NCBI GenBank assembly: GCA_003427395.1 | Contig: BFEA01000215.1 | Coordinates: 1,225,719 to 1,257,238, forward strand | Length of the DNA stretch: 31,520 bases | Source: Chara braunii | Lineage: Eukaryota; Streptophyta; Charophyceae; Charales; Characeae | Direction: 5' to 3' | In this document: positions 20,621 to 31,150 of the stretch, in pieces | Numbering within the stretch: position 1 is the stretch's first letter | How the letters are laid out: the number at the start of each line of letters is the position of its first letter | The notes under the pieces: generated by a model | What the model was told of the DNA's origin: nothing | Seen by the model: the letters and a program-made list of their open reading frames with translations, nothing else | Database searches by the model: none | Position numbers and translations under genes: made by a program

Positions 20621-21349
20621 TGTCGTTATTCGTTTGTGAGAACCTGAGCAAGAAAGTGAACATTTTCGTATTAAGGTCACGGACATAGGATGAACTCGAG
20701 GGCTTTCTGAGAAAAAGATTTCCAAAAGAAGACGATCTCATTCAGCATCGCGGGATCCTTTAAACTACACTAGTTGTTGAAGGTGCGTCAACGCAAAAAC
20801 AAGTAACTGGTAAATAAAGAGAAGCACAGATACTAGAAGAAAGAATTGCGCAATTGGAGGAAGTTAGGAGAGGCAAGCGGAAGACTCCGGGAGCGATATT
20901 GGATGACCCGGCAGGCGGAAATGCAAAAGAAATAGGTGGTGATGAGCGGAATCCCCTCCACCGTAAGAAGATCCCGAGAAAGTGGCCTGGTGCTCGAGGA
21001 GAATAAAGAGAGGGAGAGGGGCAATCCGAAGAAGGGGCGTGAGTACCCTAGCCTAACCAAAGCCCAACGGAAGGCAAGGAGTCGAACTTAGGTGGATTCA
21101 GACGGTGGAAGTGGGTTTGGAGGAGAAAAAGCCGATTGGAAGAAAGACATTTGCAGGCATTGTGTTAAAGAGGGACACATAATAAAGTTTTGTCGTGAAG
21201 GAAGGGTGGATGAAGCAAGTGGCTTAATAATGACTAATATTGAAGGGGATGTATTTGATAGAACTGGGAAGTATATCAAACCGACCATCCCTGGCGGAAC
21301 GCAGAAAGAGGTTTTGCGGCGAGATGGAACGTCTAGCACTCCCTCTTGA
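20620..21349 (+). pseudogene. Retrotransposon gag pseudogene with CCHC zinc knuckle
   Basis: Gag binds and packages element RNA. The clearest part (21092-21349) has CRHCVKEGHIIKFC, a perfect C-X2-C-X4-H-X4-C zinc knuckle, followed by a segment of the type D..G.I....G...D..GK.I.P...GG. Upstream, several frames join with stops and shifts: ELEGFLRKRFPKEDDL (near 20695), REAQILEERIAQLEE (near 20820, coiled-coil-like, preceded by a TAA), ESGLVLEENKERERG (near 20980), and EYPSLTKAQRKARSRT ending in a TAG just before the knuckle block. At least two frameshifts and two stops break it. No protease, reverse transcriptase or integrase motif follows before the next terminal hairpin at 22476, so the element is gag-only or internally deleted. 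Confidence 0.75.
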
Positions 21350-21649
21350 CTGTGATTGTGGAGGGAATGGAGATGTGTGAGAAGAACCTAGAGATTTGAG
21401 TGAATCACAAGCGTAAGCAGGGAAACCCAATAATGTAACTGTGTTTAATAGCACAGAGGACGAAGGGAAGGGATTTCGCAATAATGATCCGGTAAGATAA
21501 CTCGAGTCATAGACAGGAGGTATGAGTGGTTTAGGGTGGAATCCTAACACGATAGTTGTATATGGGGGGTATGTTAGGGCTGTATCAAGTCGCGTTGTCG
21601 AGTGCATCGTCCTTCACCTTTTCTCCTGCCGATGTACAACTCCGAGTTC

Positions 21650-21665
21650 GATTCCTTAAGGAATC
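21650..21665. repeat. Perfect 16-bp palindrome
   Basis: GATTCCTTAAGGAATC is fully self-complementary. It lies just upstream of the stem-loop cluster. Confidence 0.9.
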
Positions 21666-21805
21666 AATTTTGTTTTTTTGGCCATTTTCTCGATTTATGC
21701 ATGTCATCCTTGCACAGGGGTCATGTTGCAATCGCGCGACCGTTTTCGGCTGTAAGATTTAACGATCTCGCGACTGAAAATAGTTGCGCCTCATGCTCAT
21801 GTGGT

Positions 21806-21998
21806 GGGCAGCTCCAAAAAGGAGCTAGCCCAGGTAGAGTATCACGAGGCTCGATCCCAGCATCAGCTGGGTGGAAGTCGAATGTTTTACCTACTGGGAT
21901 AGCTCCTATCGCGGGAGCTATACCAGCCGCCCTTCTATTTGAAGTGTTGCCGCCCAGTAGGTTGCCTGTGTTTCAGGCTAGGCAGGTGTTGTCTGCCT
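21806..21998 (+). repeat. Cluster of five stem-loops
   Basis: In order: GGGC-AGCTCC/GGAGCT-A-GCCC with loop AAAAA (21806-21831); CCCAGC-ATCA-GCTGGG (21856-21871); a long-range stem CCTACTGGG (21890-21898) with CCCAGTAGG (21953-21961) enclosing ATAGCTCC/GGGAGCTAT (21899-21921); GCCTG/CAGGC (21964-21978); AGGCAG/CTGCCT (21980-21998). The frame running through it (21602-22051) seems to be by-product. This is compact enough to be a structured RNA domain, but there is no family match I know. Confidence 0.7.
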
Positions 21999-22199
21999 AT
22001 CCCTTCCAAGTGCAGGCCGCACCGCCACGTGGCCAATTGGGTTTGGCTTAGTAGGCCAGGCAATCCACCTTTTTTGTCCGTGGATTCGCTGTCGGGTCCC
22101 TGACGGTACGTTCTCTTTGAAGTGACACGACACTTTAGCCGTGCTAGCCCTTCTTATTGCCGCCGTACCCCTGACACAGCTAATTTTTTGTCTTTCTGC

Positions 22200-22512
22200 T
22201 ATGAATCACGCGGCTTAACAGCCGCGCGACCAAATTTTAGTTAAAACAATATTTTATATTAGTGTTTTCACCGCCGTCTTTCTCTTCGGCCTTGTCAGAG
22301 CGTTTATCTATACCGTCTACCCTTGCCGTTATGTCTGTCGGCAGATGGACAATTATATAAAGTTTTATCCAAATCGCGGACGAGTCGGAACATTCCAACA
22401 ATATTTCCATTATATCAGACCAATTCTTATAGGACTTACATCAAAATTCAGACATCGTCCGACGTTGAACATACAGGGCAGATACCCTTGTCAGGGTTTC
22501 TGTCCCGACAAC
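22200..22512 (+). repeat. Terminal segment with end hairpin, copy 3
   Basis: The match to 8850-9135 and 17060-17345 is weak until the end, where GGGCAGATACCCT and AGGGTTTCTGTCC pair around TGTC (12 of 13 positions, 22476-22505), followed by CGACAAC. Compared with copies 1 and 2, CAGA/TCTG replaces the inner GCGGA/TTCGT or GTGGA/TTCGC side, so both strands of the stem changed together. Confidence 0.65.
22209..22226 (+). repeat. Strong hairpin CGCGGCT-TAAC-AGCCGCG
   Basis: A seven-pair GC-rich stem with a four-base loop, at the upstream side of the third terminal segment. Confidence 0.85.
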
Positions 22513-24340
22513 ATTATTGGAATGCCACGAGCAGGTAAATCAACAAAGTGGCTTTAAGGGCGTTGTTACGTAATGAAAATTTGTTCCACTAGTGTATTTG
22601 AGTAGATGTGGAGACCTCTCTAAGCTATAACAGCACGTAGGCTTATCATTGAGAGGAGAAGGGTTGAAACTTATTTTTCGTCTAGGGTAAGATCGTAGTA
22701 TCTGTATAAGAGGTGTGAGAGGCTTAGGGAGTGACTTCGGTGTGTATGAAATATAGACTCTCTAGCATGAAAGTATAGTATGTGAGATTTGTGTAGAACA
22801 CATTAGTAACGCAGTGATTGCCTTGTGTGTTTTGTGTTACTTTTCCGATATTTTGGAACGCCTTAGGGTTTAGTTGACTCCCCTCAAGTTAGGAAGCGTG
22901 ATTACATCATGATCAAGACTGCTTCAGTCTAGCTCTGGTCAGGAAGACCACGACTTATGTATGATACCGGTGCCAGTTTGAGTTGAGATTGTTCAATTAT
23001 ATGTGTATATGTGTAATTCAAGACCTTATTTGATTCACTTTTGAGTTGGGATATTACACCCCTGAGTATATATTGAGTTGAGATTTTACGTGAGGTTATT
23101 TCTTGTATATGACGATCACAATCACTCTCACATGTGTGGTTTTATCCCGATGAATGGTGGTTTTGTGTGATGGATGTATGAGAAACATCTCGTGTGCTGG
23201 GTATTTCTTGACTATGAATGGATTTGAACTGTCTACTCTTCGGTATACTTGTGCGATCTGTCCACGGGCGGGTGATAGGACCGAGTATAAGGAGAGGGAG
23301 TGCAGTCAGGTTTTGTGAAAAGAGTGAGGATCCTAAAGGGTTTATGAGTCTTTGAGACTCGAACGCTTACCATGCCGAATGTTTATTGTTAAGTTGTGAT
23401 GACGGCCCATAAGTTGGTCTCTCAGTTTGAGATGTATTATGGTTGAGATGCCTTTGAGTGAGACGACAATCTTTTGCTTATTTAGAGACTCATCTTCAAA
23501 GAGGGAAGATGTTTTAAAGAAAGGGCGTGAGAAAGTTCATTCTAGAGAGGGAGGGATGACTGAGAGACCAAATGAGTGAGACGTCCTTCAAATGGAAGGC
23601 AGTTAAAAAATTTAATGGCATGAAAAATTGATTTTGAATGATAAAGTCTGACGAGAAGGACCAAGTTTTTGTTTGGTCATTGGTGAAGTTTTTTAAGATG
23701 TCACAAGATTGGTTCATTTAAGAGATGTCATTGAGATGTGTGGCTTTCTTACTCTGATCAAGTTGGGAAGTCACGACCTGTGTTGTCCCACAGAGGACTG
23801 GTAAATGTTTTTTTATGTGTGAGAGACCTTTGCGTAGTCCCGCAATAGACTTGTATTGTTGCGACACACCGTCCAGTCACTTGTGTTAATCTTAAGACAT
23901 TGACATGAATATGAAGCTAACGATAAAGTTTAGCATTGCTAGGGCACAACCCCTGGTATTGGTTGCTGACCGGCGCAACCTGGCAGCAGGCCTACGTCTT
24001 GCCAAGGGAGTAAAGACTTAAAGGGGTGTGGCCACCTAGGAGGGTTTTACTCATGCGGAACGACGTGGGATAAGAGTCGAGTCGATTGGGTCTTTTTGAG
24101 TCCTGATTGAATGCTTATCAGGAGAAAGTCTATCGTGGCGCAACCTGCGAGGGCACGACCGCTAAAATAACAACGAGGTGGGTCGTAGATCTGGCTCGAT
24201 CACCCAGACTATGGTGGACCAAGATGGAGACCTGACCTTCTTGTACTAGACTGCAGGAAGAGTCTAAGATAAAATTTATGTATATATATTTGTTTGATTG
24301 TGGCAACTGTTGGAGGGAGACAATAATGACTTCGAAGCTC
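22513..24340. other. No gene seen; scattered short hairpins
   Basis: No frame with a known motif. Several short perfect stems occur between 23340 and 23700: GAGTC-TTTGA-GACTC, TCTCA-GTT-TGAGA, CATCTTC...GAAGATG, CCTTC-AAATG-GAAGG and GACCAA...TTTGGTC. A lone CATAAGTTG lies at 23408-23416 with poor flanking stems. CGCAATA...TATTGTTGCG occurs near 23842-23865. Confidence 0.5.
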
Positions 24341-24489
24341 TCGGTTAGTGCCCGCGTCCTTAGTTATGACCCTGCTTGAAGGGTAGAGACTGGGGACACT
24401 TAACGAGAAGTCGGCATTTGTCTAGGAAAAAGGGGAGAGGACGGTTGAACGGGCCACTGAAACTTATGTTGTAGTACGTATGTCTAGTA

Positions 24490-24545
24490 CACCGGCGTCT
24501 TAGTGTCAGGACAATGGAGACCCAGGTTAGAATCCTGGCAGCATA
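24490..24545 (+). pseudogene. tRNA-like fragment or SINE head
   Basis: CCAGG-TTAGAAT-CCTGG (24522-24538) is a five-pair stem with a seven-base loop like a tRNA T arm; GGTTAGAATCC differs by one base from the pol III B-box consensus. About 20 bases upstream TAGTGTCAGGA (24501-24511) resembles an A box. An anticodon arm is missing or too short, so this is not a working tRNA. It may be a remnant or a tRNA-derived SINE head. Confidence 0.4.
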
Positions 24546-24669
24546 CAGTTGCATGGGTATGGATTGTTGAAGGCCTCAAACCTGAGTCTGTCGGCTGATC
24601 GGATTGGTTCCTTCCTCGTCAGCATTTGGAGTTTTGGATGGATCTATAACTTTTTGATTTTGTGAAGCG

Positions 24670-25572
24670 AAGGGGACGTCGCTTAATATAATCCGTACGA
24701 AGAGCCGCCGCCCACTCTCATCTTTCGCTGGACCGACATACATGCGACGTAAGCATGCAACCTCAACATGGGAACAGTGGTGACTGGTCAAGGGGCATAC
24801 TTAGGCAATCATCCAGAGGATGTATCGGATTTTGATGACCCTCAAATTCCGTGTCCAAAGCGCTTCCTATGAATGCCCTTAATCAACACTTTTTTTTTCC
24901 CACTAAGAAAATCAATACCTTCTCTCTTTTGCCCTTGACACGAAACAGACTGAAAAGGCCAACAGTTGAAGAATTGGGACACGAAACGTCGAACAAAGAC
25001 GAACAACTATTAGTAGTCGTTTGTAATTGCAACTGTCGGTTATGGCAGCTGCACGGGGACTTCTAACGACGACTGATGGACCTTCTAGCAGGGCTTCAAG
25101 ACTCACGAAGAAAATTGTTCCGAGAAAAGTTAGGGATACTAACTCAATAGTAGGAGTTTTTATATTAAGCTCTGGAAACGATTGAACTAAGGATTCATGC
25201 ATGTTTACCCCTAATTCCGGTTAGATATATTTAGGAGAGTCTTAGTGTGAGTATAATCTGAGAGGACCAGTAGCGGTAGCTCGTGAAAAGCAGACCCCGC
25301 CTTCTCATATGTCCTTCACCTCCAAGTCTCTTCCTGGTCTTGTAGCGTACAACAGTCCATCCACGATTGCCTCGAATATACAGTATCCAGTCCACATAGG
25401 TGGTACTGGTGCTGGAAATCTGAAAAAATGACCACAAAAATTTGTCACGTTGTTGTTTAATTGCATAGCTATAAGACTTACTTATGCGTCAGCAAACCTA
25501 CGAGCGCTCAGCACTTGGTTTGCTACGGCCCTGTTATTCGGGACGTGCTTCAACGTTTTCAAGGTCATTTTC
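24670..25572 (+). repeat. ~900-bp direct repeat, copy 1
   Basis: Matches 29208-30122 in the same orientation. Landmarks: CCGACATACATGCGAC, GATGACCC, AAAGCGC, CTATTAGTAGTCG, GCACGGGGACTTCTAACGAC, CTTCTAGCAGGGCTTCAAGACTC, GGTGGTACTGGTGCT, GCGTCAGCAAACCTACGAG, CCCTGTTATT. Copy 2 has an 18-base insertion after CCTGTTATT. On the minus strand a CAG acceptor (about 25429) and GTAAGT donor-like site (about 25490) suggest a short intron, and the frame DWILYIRGNRGW..VVRYKT is kept in both copies. These could be LTRs of an element with a 3.6-kb interior, but I see no clear TG...CA ends. Confidence 0.8.
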
Positions 25573-26045
25573 CGCTGCCTTGTGGCCAAGGCGAGATCCC
25601 CTGTATCCCGAATTCTTTGTTTTGCACGTTGATCTTGTAGTCTACGATGAGGAATGAAGAATCTAGGTAAGTGGGTCCCAACCCCCGCCTTTTTGCTAGA
25701 GCAAGAACCTGAAACAAGGTAGAAAGAGAAAAAAGAAAAAACAAGGGTGATTGAAATATTGAGTGCTAATGAAACTGTCACTTGCTCTCTGTTTACAAAA
25801 GGGAAACCAATCAAAACACTCAAGTCGGATCCTAAAGCCTGAGATTGGAAAGCAAAAGGGAAAAAATGGGATAACATATGTTTGTTGGATTACACACAGC
25901 AGATCGGGTATCATATAATAATTAGAGTAAAATATTCTTTAAAAAGATCAAGAACTAGATAGTCGTATTTGCTTCCCGAATTAGACCATGTATCTCTCAC
26001 GAAGATGACACACGTGGTCAACGACACTTCGAATCTTCGCTGAAA
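25573..26045. other. Between direct repeat copy 1 and MITE-like element
   Basis: A minus frame (25877-25482) continues from this stretch into the repeat; it has a hydrophobic segment and a basic tail (RQRKMTLKTLKHV) but no family I recognise. Confidence 0.4.
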
Positions 26046-26366
26046 CCTGCGTAGCACGGCGAACGTGTTCGCGCCCCTTCATGTTCGCGCGAACAACTCG
26101 CGAACATGTTCGGGCGAACATAATTTTTTTCAGTAAAAAAAAAAAAAAAAAAAAAACGATTTTTAATTTTTAACTCATGATTGGCTACGGATTTGAACAT
26201 GGCTCCAAGGCAAAAGTTGCTTGTATTATTATTTTACATAACATATATTTGTTTCAGAATTTTCTGAGAACTTTTTTTTTTTTTTTTTTTTTTTTTATGT
26301 TCGCGTTCAGAGGGTTTGGGCGCTTGTTCGCGTTCGCCTCCGAACGCGAACACGGTGCTACGTAGG
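26046..26366. mobile_element. MITE-like element with terminal inverted repeats
   Basis: The ends CCTGCGTAGCAC (26046-26057) and GTGCTACGTAGG (26355-26366) are inverted repeats with one mismatch. The element is flanked by direct CTGAAA at 26040-26045 and 26367-26372, a likely target-site duplication. Inside are GAACG/CGTTC palindromes (GTTCGCGCGAAC, CGAACATGTTCG, CGTTCGCCTCCGAACG) and a poly(A) tract (26135-26156) opposite a poly(T) tract (26272-26296), so the whole 321 bp can fold back. There is no coding capacity. A related end occurs at 31152. Confidence 0.75.
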
Positions 26367-26506
26367 CTGAAACTAATTCTGAACTCGATATCTTTCAACA
26401 TTTTTGAAGTTTTTCGAAGTAGAGTTATTTCAGACGTGCTGCAAATGCGGAATACCTCTCTCTACGTTGAATCAATCTTAAAAATGTTCAGCTTTTTCCC
26501 CCCTGT

Positions 26507-27935
26507 CTGAGTGTATAGAAACGCTGAAGATTCTGAAGATTCTGAAGTGGTGAAGATGCTGAAAATTATGAAGTACACCCCCTCTATCCGAGTGTATAGG
26601 AACGTTGATGATTCTGAAAATTGTGAAGTGGTGGAAACGCTGAAGATTATGCCCCCCCCCCCTCCCCCTGTTTTGTTTTTTTAAGGGGGGGAGTTCCGAA
26701 TCCTCAACGTTTTCACCACTTCAGAATTTTCATAATCTCCAGCGTTCACCCCCCTGTCTGAGTATGTAGAAACGCTGAAGATTCTGAAGTTTCTAAAGTG
26801 GTGAAGATGCTGAAAATTTTGAAGTACACCCCCCTATATCCGAGTGTATAGGAACGCTGAAGATTCTGAAAATTGTGAAGTGGTGAAAACGCTGAGATTA
26901 TAACACCCCCCCTCCCCCTGTTTTGTTTTTTTAAGGGGGGGGGAGTTCCGAATCTTCAACGTTTTCACCACTTCATAATTTTCATAATCTCCAGCGTTCA
27001 CCCCCTTGTCTGAGTATGTAGAAACGCTGAAGATTCTGAAGTGGTAAAAATGCTGAAAATTTTAAAGTACATCCCCCTCTGTCCAAGTGGGTAGGAACGC
27101 TGAAGATTATTAAAATTGTGAAGTGGTGGAAACACTTAAGATTCTGAACCACCCCCCTTCCCCCTATTTTGTTTTTTTAAGGGAGGGTGTTCCGAATGTT
27201 CAGCGTTTTCACCACTTCACAATTTTCAGAATCTTCAGCGTTCGCCCTCTTGTACAAGTGTGTAGAAATGCTGAAGATTTTGAACATTCTGCAATGGTGA
27301 AGATGCTGAAAATTCTGAAGTACACCTCCCTCTGTCTGAGTGTGTAGGAATGTTGAAGATTCTGAAAATTGTGAAGTGGTAGAAACGTTGAAGATTCCGA
27401 ACCCCCCCCCCCCCCTCCCCTTGTTTTCTTTTTTTTAAACGGGGGGGTTGCGAATCTTCAACGTTTTCAACACTTCAGAAGTTTTAGAATCTTCAGCGTT
27501 TACCCCCCTGTCTGAGTATGTAGAAACGCCGAAGATTCTGAAGATTCTGAAGTAGCGAAGATGCTGAAAATTCTGAAATACAACCGCCTCTTTCCGAGTG
27601 TATCGGAACGCTGAAGATTCTGAAAATTGTGAAGTGGTGGAAACAGTGAAGATTCTAACCCCCCCTCCCCTTCCCCCCCCCGTTTTATTTTTCTAAGGGG
27701 GGGTTCTGAATCTTCAGCGTTTTCACCACTTCGGGATTTTTAGAAACTATAGCATTCGCCCCCTTGTGCAAGTGTATAGAACGCTGAAGATTTTGAAGAT
27801 TCTGAAGTGGTGAAGATGCTGGAAATTTTGAAGTATACCCCCCCTTTATCTGAGTGCGTAGGAACGGTAAATATTATGAACATTCTGAAGTGGTGAAAAC
27901 GCTGAAGATTCTGAACCCCCCTCTTGCACTCTACC
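26507..27935. repeat. ~250-bp satellite of long hairpins
   Basis: Units begin at about 26507, 26758, 27010, 27253, 27512 and 27767 (spacing 243-259). Each unit has two related subrepeats beginning TAGRAACGCTGAAGATTC. In most units a long inverted repeat follows: AACGCTGAAGATTCTGAAAA...GTGAAGTGGTG...AACGCTGAAGATT, then poly(C), TGTTTTGTTTTTTTAA, poly(G), then the reverse (AATCTTCAACG...CACCACTTC...AATCTCCAGCGTT). Arms are about 65-70 bases, so each unit can form a hairpin of about 150 bases. The last unit is incomplete. Confidence 0.9.
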
Positions 27936-29207
27936 CGAGTGTCCGTGCCCAACTGTGTATAAAAGTTGAACGTTCAGACTATAAATGTTGAATATTCGTA
28001 TGTCCGTTAACCTTCACTCGAGGGCTCAGACAATCTATTCAAATTGACCAGAGAAGAAAGGTTATCAAATCAGAGAACACGAGAACAGACAAAAAATGGT
28101 TTTCGAACACTTGGTATATGTTCTGCTCGTTGACACATATCAGTGCGGATGACACAAATGGTTGTTTCGCTCCTAGCGAACCATTAGTAGACAACTTCTC
28201 GCTCCACTATGGTCTTATTCATAGTAAGAGCTTGAGTAATTCCCAAGCTATTCCTTGGTTAAGGATTGCCACCTAATCAAGCAGATCAAGTCGATGCAAA
28301 ATAAAATACACTCAAATCGAATCGAACAAAATCAACCTCATTGAATCTAATTAGTTTCGTCAGTCGATTAATAGACTATGCTCAACCAAACACCCAATAT
28401 CCGATATTCCCACAATCACATCATCCAATCCAACACGGTTGTTCACCATCACCATCACCGGTCTAGCCTCTTTCATGATTCTTTCACGTACAAGGACTAC
28501 CTTTCTTTCTTCTTATCCTTCATTTCTTTTTCCACCCCCCCCACTCCGTGTTATTCGGGCCTTTTACTTCCTTTTTCCTGTTCTCTTCCTATTTTCCGCC
28601 CTGCGGCGCGACTCTATTCTCCCGGGAACTTACCGTTAAAATTCCGTATGATTTGTTAGCGAATCGCCCAAGCCCAAATAGTCAATCAATTGATTTGGTT
28701 AGTCAAAATATTGATTTGATTAATCAAGACAGAATCCCTCATGGAACAAACGTCAGGCCTTTGGCAATACAGTTGTGCAACCGTTCGCTGGCGATTCGTT
28801 ATTGATTGGTTGATAAAAGAACAACTTTGCAGACAACTGCAAGGTGGGGCTTTCACTAGTTGTGGCAAACCAAGGGTGGGACTCTCACTAGTTGACGATC
28901 ATTGAGTAGCCCACCGACCGTTGCGCTCGCAATTATGGCAGTTGTCCAAGCACAGGAGCTTCCTTCCGATGTGAAAAGAAGGGGACGATGGGCAAATAAG
29001 CCAATAGTTGATTGATTCTGTGCGAGGGAAAGAAGAGGTAACCATCACACTAAGCTGTCCGGATTCGCTAGCATTCCACTGAACCGACAGTTTCGAGACG
29101 TATAACAGTGATCGTGTCGCACACTGGACCACCACATGTACAACGGATCGTATACTTGGCAGCTAAACGACACAAGTAGGCAAAAAAAAAAAGCAAAATG
29201 GCAGAAA
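27936..29207. other. No gene seen; small repeats only
   Basis: CGAATCGCC (28660-28668) and GGCGATTCG (28790-28798) form an inverted repeat around AT-rich TCAATCAATTGATT-like sequence. A 20-base phrase ending CACTAGTTG is repeated near 28843 and 28873. Open frames at 28378-28805 are compositional. Confidence 0.5.
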
Positions 29208-30122
29208 ACGGGAAACAGAGACGCAATGGATCAACCGCTACGTATTGTCGCCCCCCACTCTCTCCTTTCATTGAACCGACATACATGCGACCCTAGCATT
29301 AGAACAATAGTGATTGGTCTAGGGTCATACTAGGGCATTGAACTAGAGGATGTTTCGGACCTTGATGACCCCCATATTCCATGTCCAAAGCGCATCCTTA
29401 GAGTGCCCTCGATCAACACTTTTTTTTCTCACTAAAACAATCAATACCTTCTCTTTTTTGCACTCGACATGGAGTAGACTGAAAAGGTGACAGTTGAAGA
29501 GTCGGATCGGGGAACGTGGAACGGAGAGAGACACCTATTAGTAGTCGCGTGTAATTGTGACTGCCGCTAACGGCGACTGCACGGGGACTTCTAACGACGG
29601 CTGATCGGCCTTCTAGCAGGGCTTCAAGACTCAGAAAAAAAATTGTTCTGAGAAAAGTTGCGTAGACTAACTTTACAGTAGGAGTTTTTCTACTAAGCTC
29701 TAGACACGGTTCCAATAAAGATTCATCCATGTTTAGCCCTAATTCCGATTAGATACATTTAGGAGAGTCTCAGTGTGAGTATAACCTAAGACGCCTAACA
29801 ACGGTAGCTCGTAAGAAGCAAACCCGTAGTTGTTCCCATATGTTCTTCACCTCCGAGCCTCTTACCAGTCTTGTAGTGTACAACAATCCATCCATGATCG
29901 CCTCGGGTATACAGTATCCAGTCAACGTAGGTGGTACTGGTGCTAAAAAATATGCAAAAATGACCACAAAGTTTTGTCATGCTGTTATTTACTCACGTAG
30001 CTATAGGATTTACTTGTGCGTCAGCAAACCTACGAGTGCTCAACATGTGGTTTGGTACGACCCTGTTATTAGTTGACGCAAGGGCTTAGGGACGTGATTC
30101 CACATTTTCAAGGTTATTTTTC
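29208..30122 (+). repeat. ~900-bp direct repeat, copy 2
   Basis: Second copy of 24670-25572, diverged by many substitutions and an 18-base insertion near 30071. On the minus strand the frame DWILYTRGDHGW..VVHYKT corresponds to the copy 1 frame, but its putative donor reads GTAAAT, so splicing there would be weaker. Open frames on the minus strand (29413-29730) have counterparts in copy 1, but substitutions there do not favour third positions. Confidence 0.8.
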
Positions 30123-30332
30123 AAAGGGTATAGGATTTAAGAATACCTAAATAAACGAAAATTTCACGGGTTTTAGAGTCAATGGACAAAAGATAACTTC
30201 CTGTTTAGCTGCGACCCAATTCAAAGCAAAAAGATAAAGAATGCAAGGTTGAGAGACAGGAGATGAAAAACTTACAAGGAAACTCTGTATCAACTCTTCA
30301 AGCATGAGATATACGATACACTATATGAGTGT

Positions 30333-30518
30333 TTATGACACTTTTTCAAACCTCCTGCCGAAAGCATGTAAACTTTCATCGTCTCTCTGTCTCAACATCT
30401 CCAAGTCCTTGATAGTGTATCGTATATCCTTATCTCTAGGGCATCTGGCGAGAGTTTTCTCGGTCACATGGCACACCCTCTTAGCGAGGCGCGCAATACT
30501 CTGGTACGAAAACATCAA
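30333..30518 (-). pseudogene. Retrotransposon gag fragment
   Basis: The C-terminal part reads DIRYTIKDLEMLRQRDDE followed by SLHAFGRRFEKVS, which fits the Retrotrans_gag pattern (L..L.Q...ES...F..RF). It then meets a TAA at 30333. Only about 60 codons are open, with no start context and no zinc knuckle downstream, so this is a broken remnant. On the minus strand it is upstream of direct repeat copy 2. Confidence 0.55.
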
Positions 30519-31150
30519 GGTGGTCTAGTAGAGGAGTCAATCTCCTATCGCGAACCGACCTAACCCTTGCGAATCAGAGTCGGGCCTAAGCCAAACTAAC
30601 TATCCTCAATCGGGTAGATGCACCATAATAGGCGCGTTGTCCAAAACGTTGACTCCAAAGGCAACTTCTATGAGGTTACTCACCCTAGAGAAGACCCTTT
30701 TCACTCATCAGAAGACCCTTGACCCCCAAAAATATCCACAAACATAAAATACTATTAACGGGGAATTATAATATATTTTAAATTTTAAAAATAACTTTTA
30801 AGAATTCATTTTGAATAATATACCGTTCTTAAATATTTTTCAAAAAAACGTAAATAAGTTTTTCAAAAATTTTAATAATAAAAAATACATTACTCCTAAA
30901 TTAAAATAATATTACAAAATGAAAGCTTACCACGTATTTTTACAAGCGGCTACTATACTTCGACCAGCAAAAGAAAAATAATCAAGGAAAATAATTATCG
31001 CTAACAGAATGACAAGAAAAATTTAGACAGCACTCCTTCCCCCCACTTGGGTTTATGAGGATAAATGTTAAACTGTTTTTTAATCAAATAGAAACCTAGG
31101 AAAATTTTGCCAACATTTCCCCACCCCACTAGAGGTCGGGAAACGTAATA
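30519..31150. other. Gene-free stretch, AT-rich at 30760-31000
   Basis: About 240 bp of very AT-rich sequence with short A and T runs. No coding frame or RNA motif was found. Confidence 0.6.

Noticed and set aside
24912-29730. Minus-strand ORF pair in the direct repeats (25202-24912 and 29730-29413) as a conserved protein
   Set aside because: The frames are similar, but substitutions between copies fall mostly at first and second codon positions, so there is no sign of protein selection.
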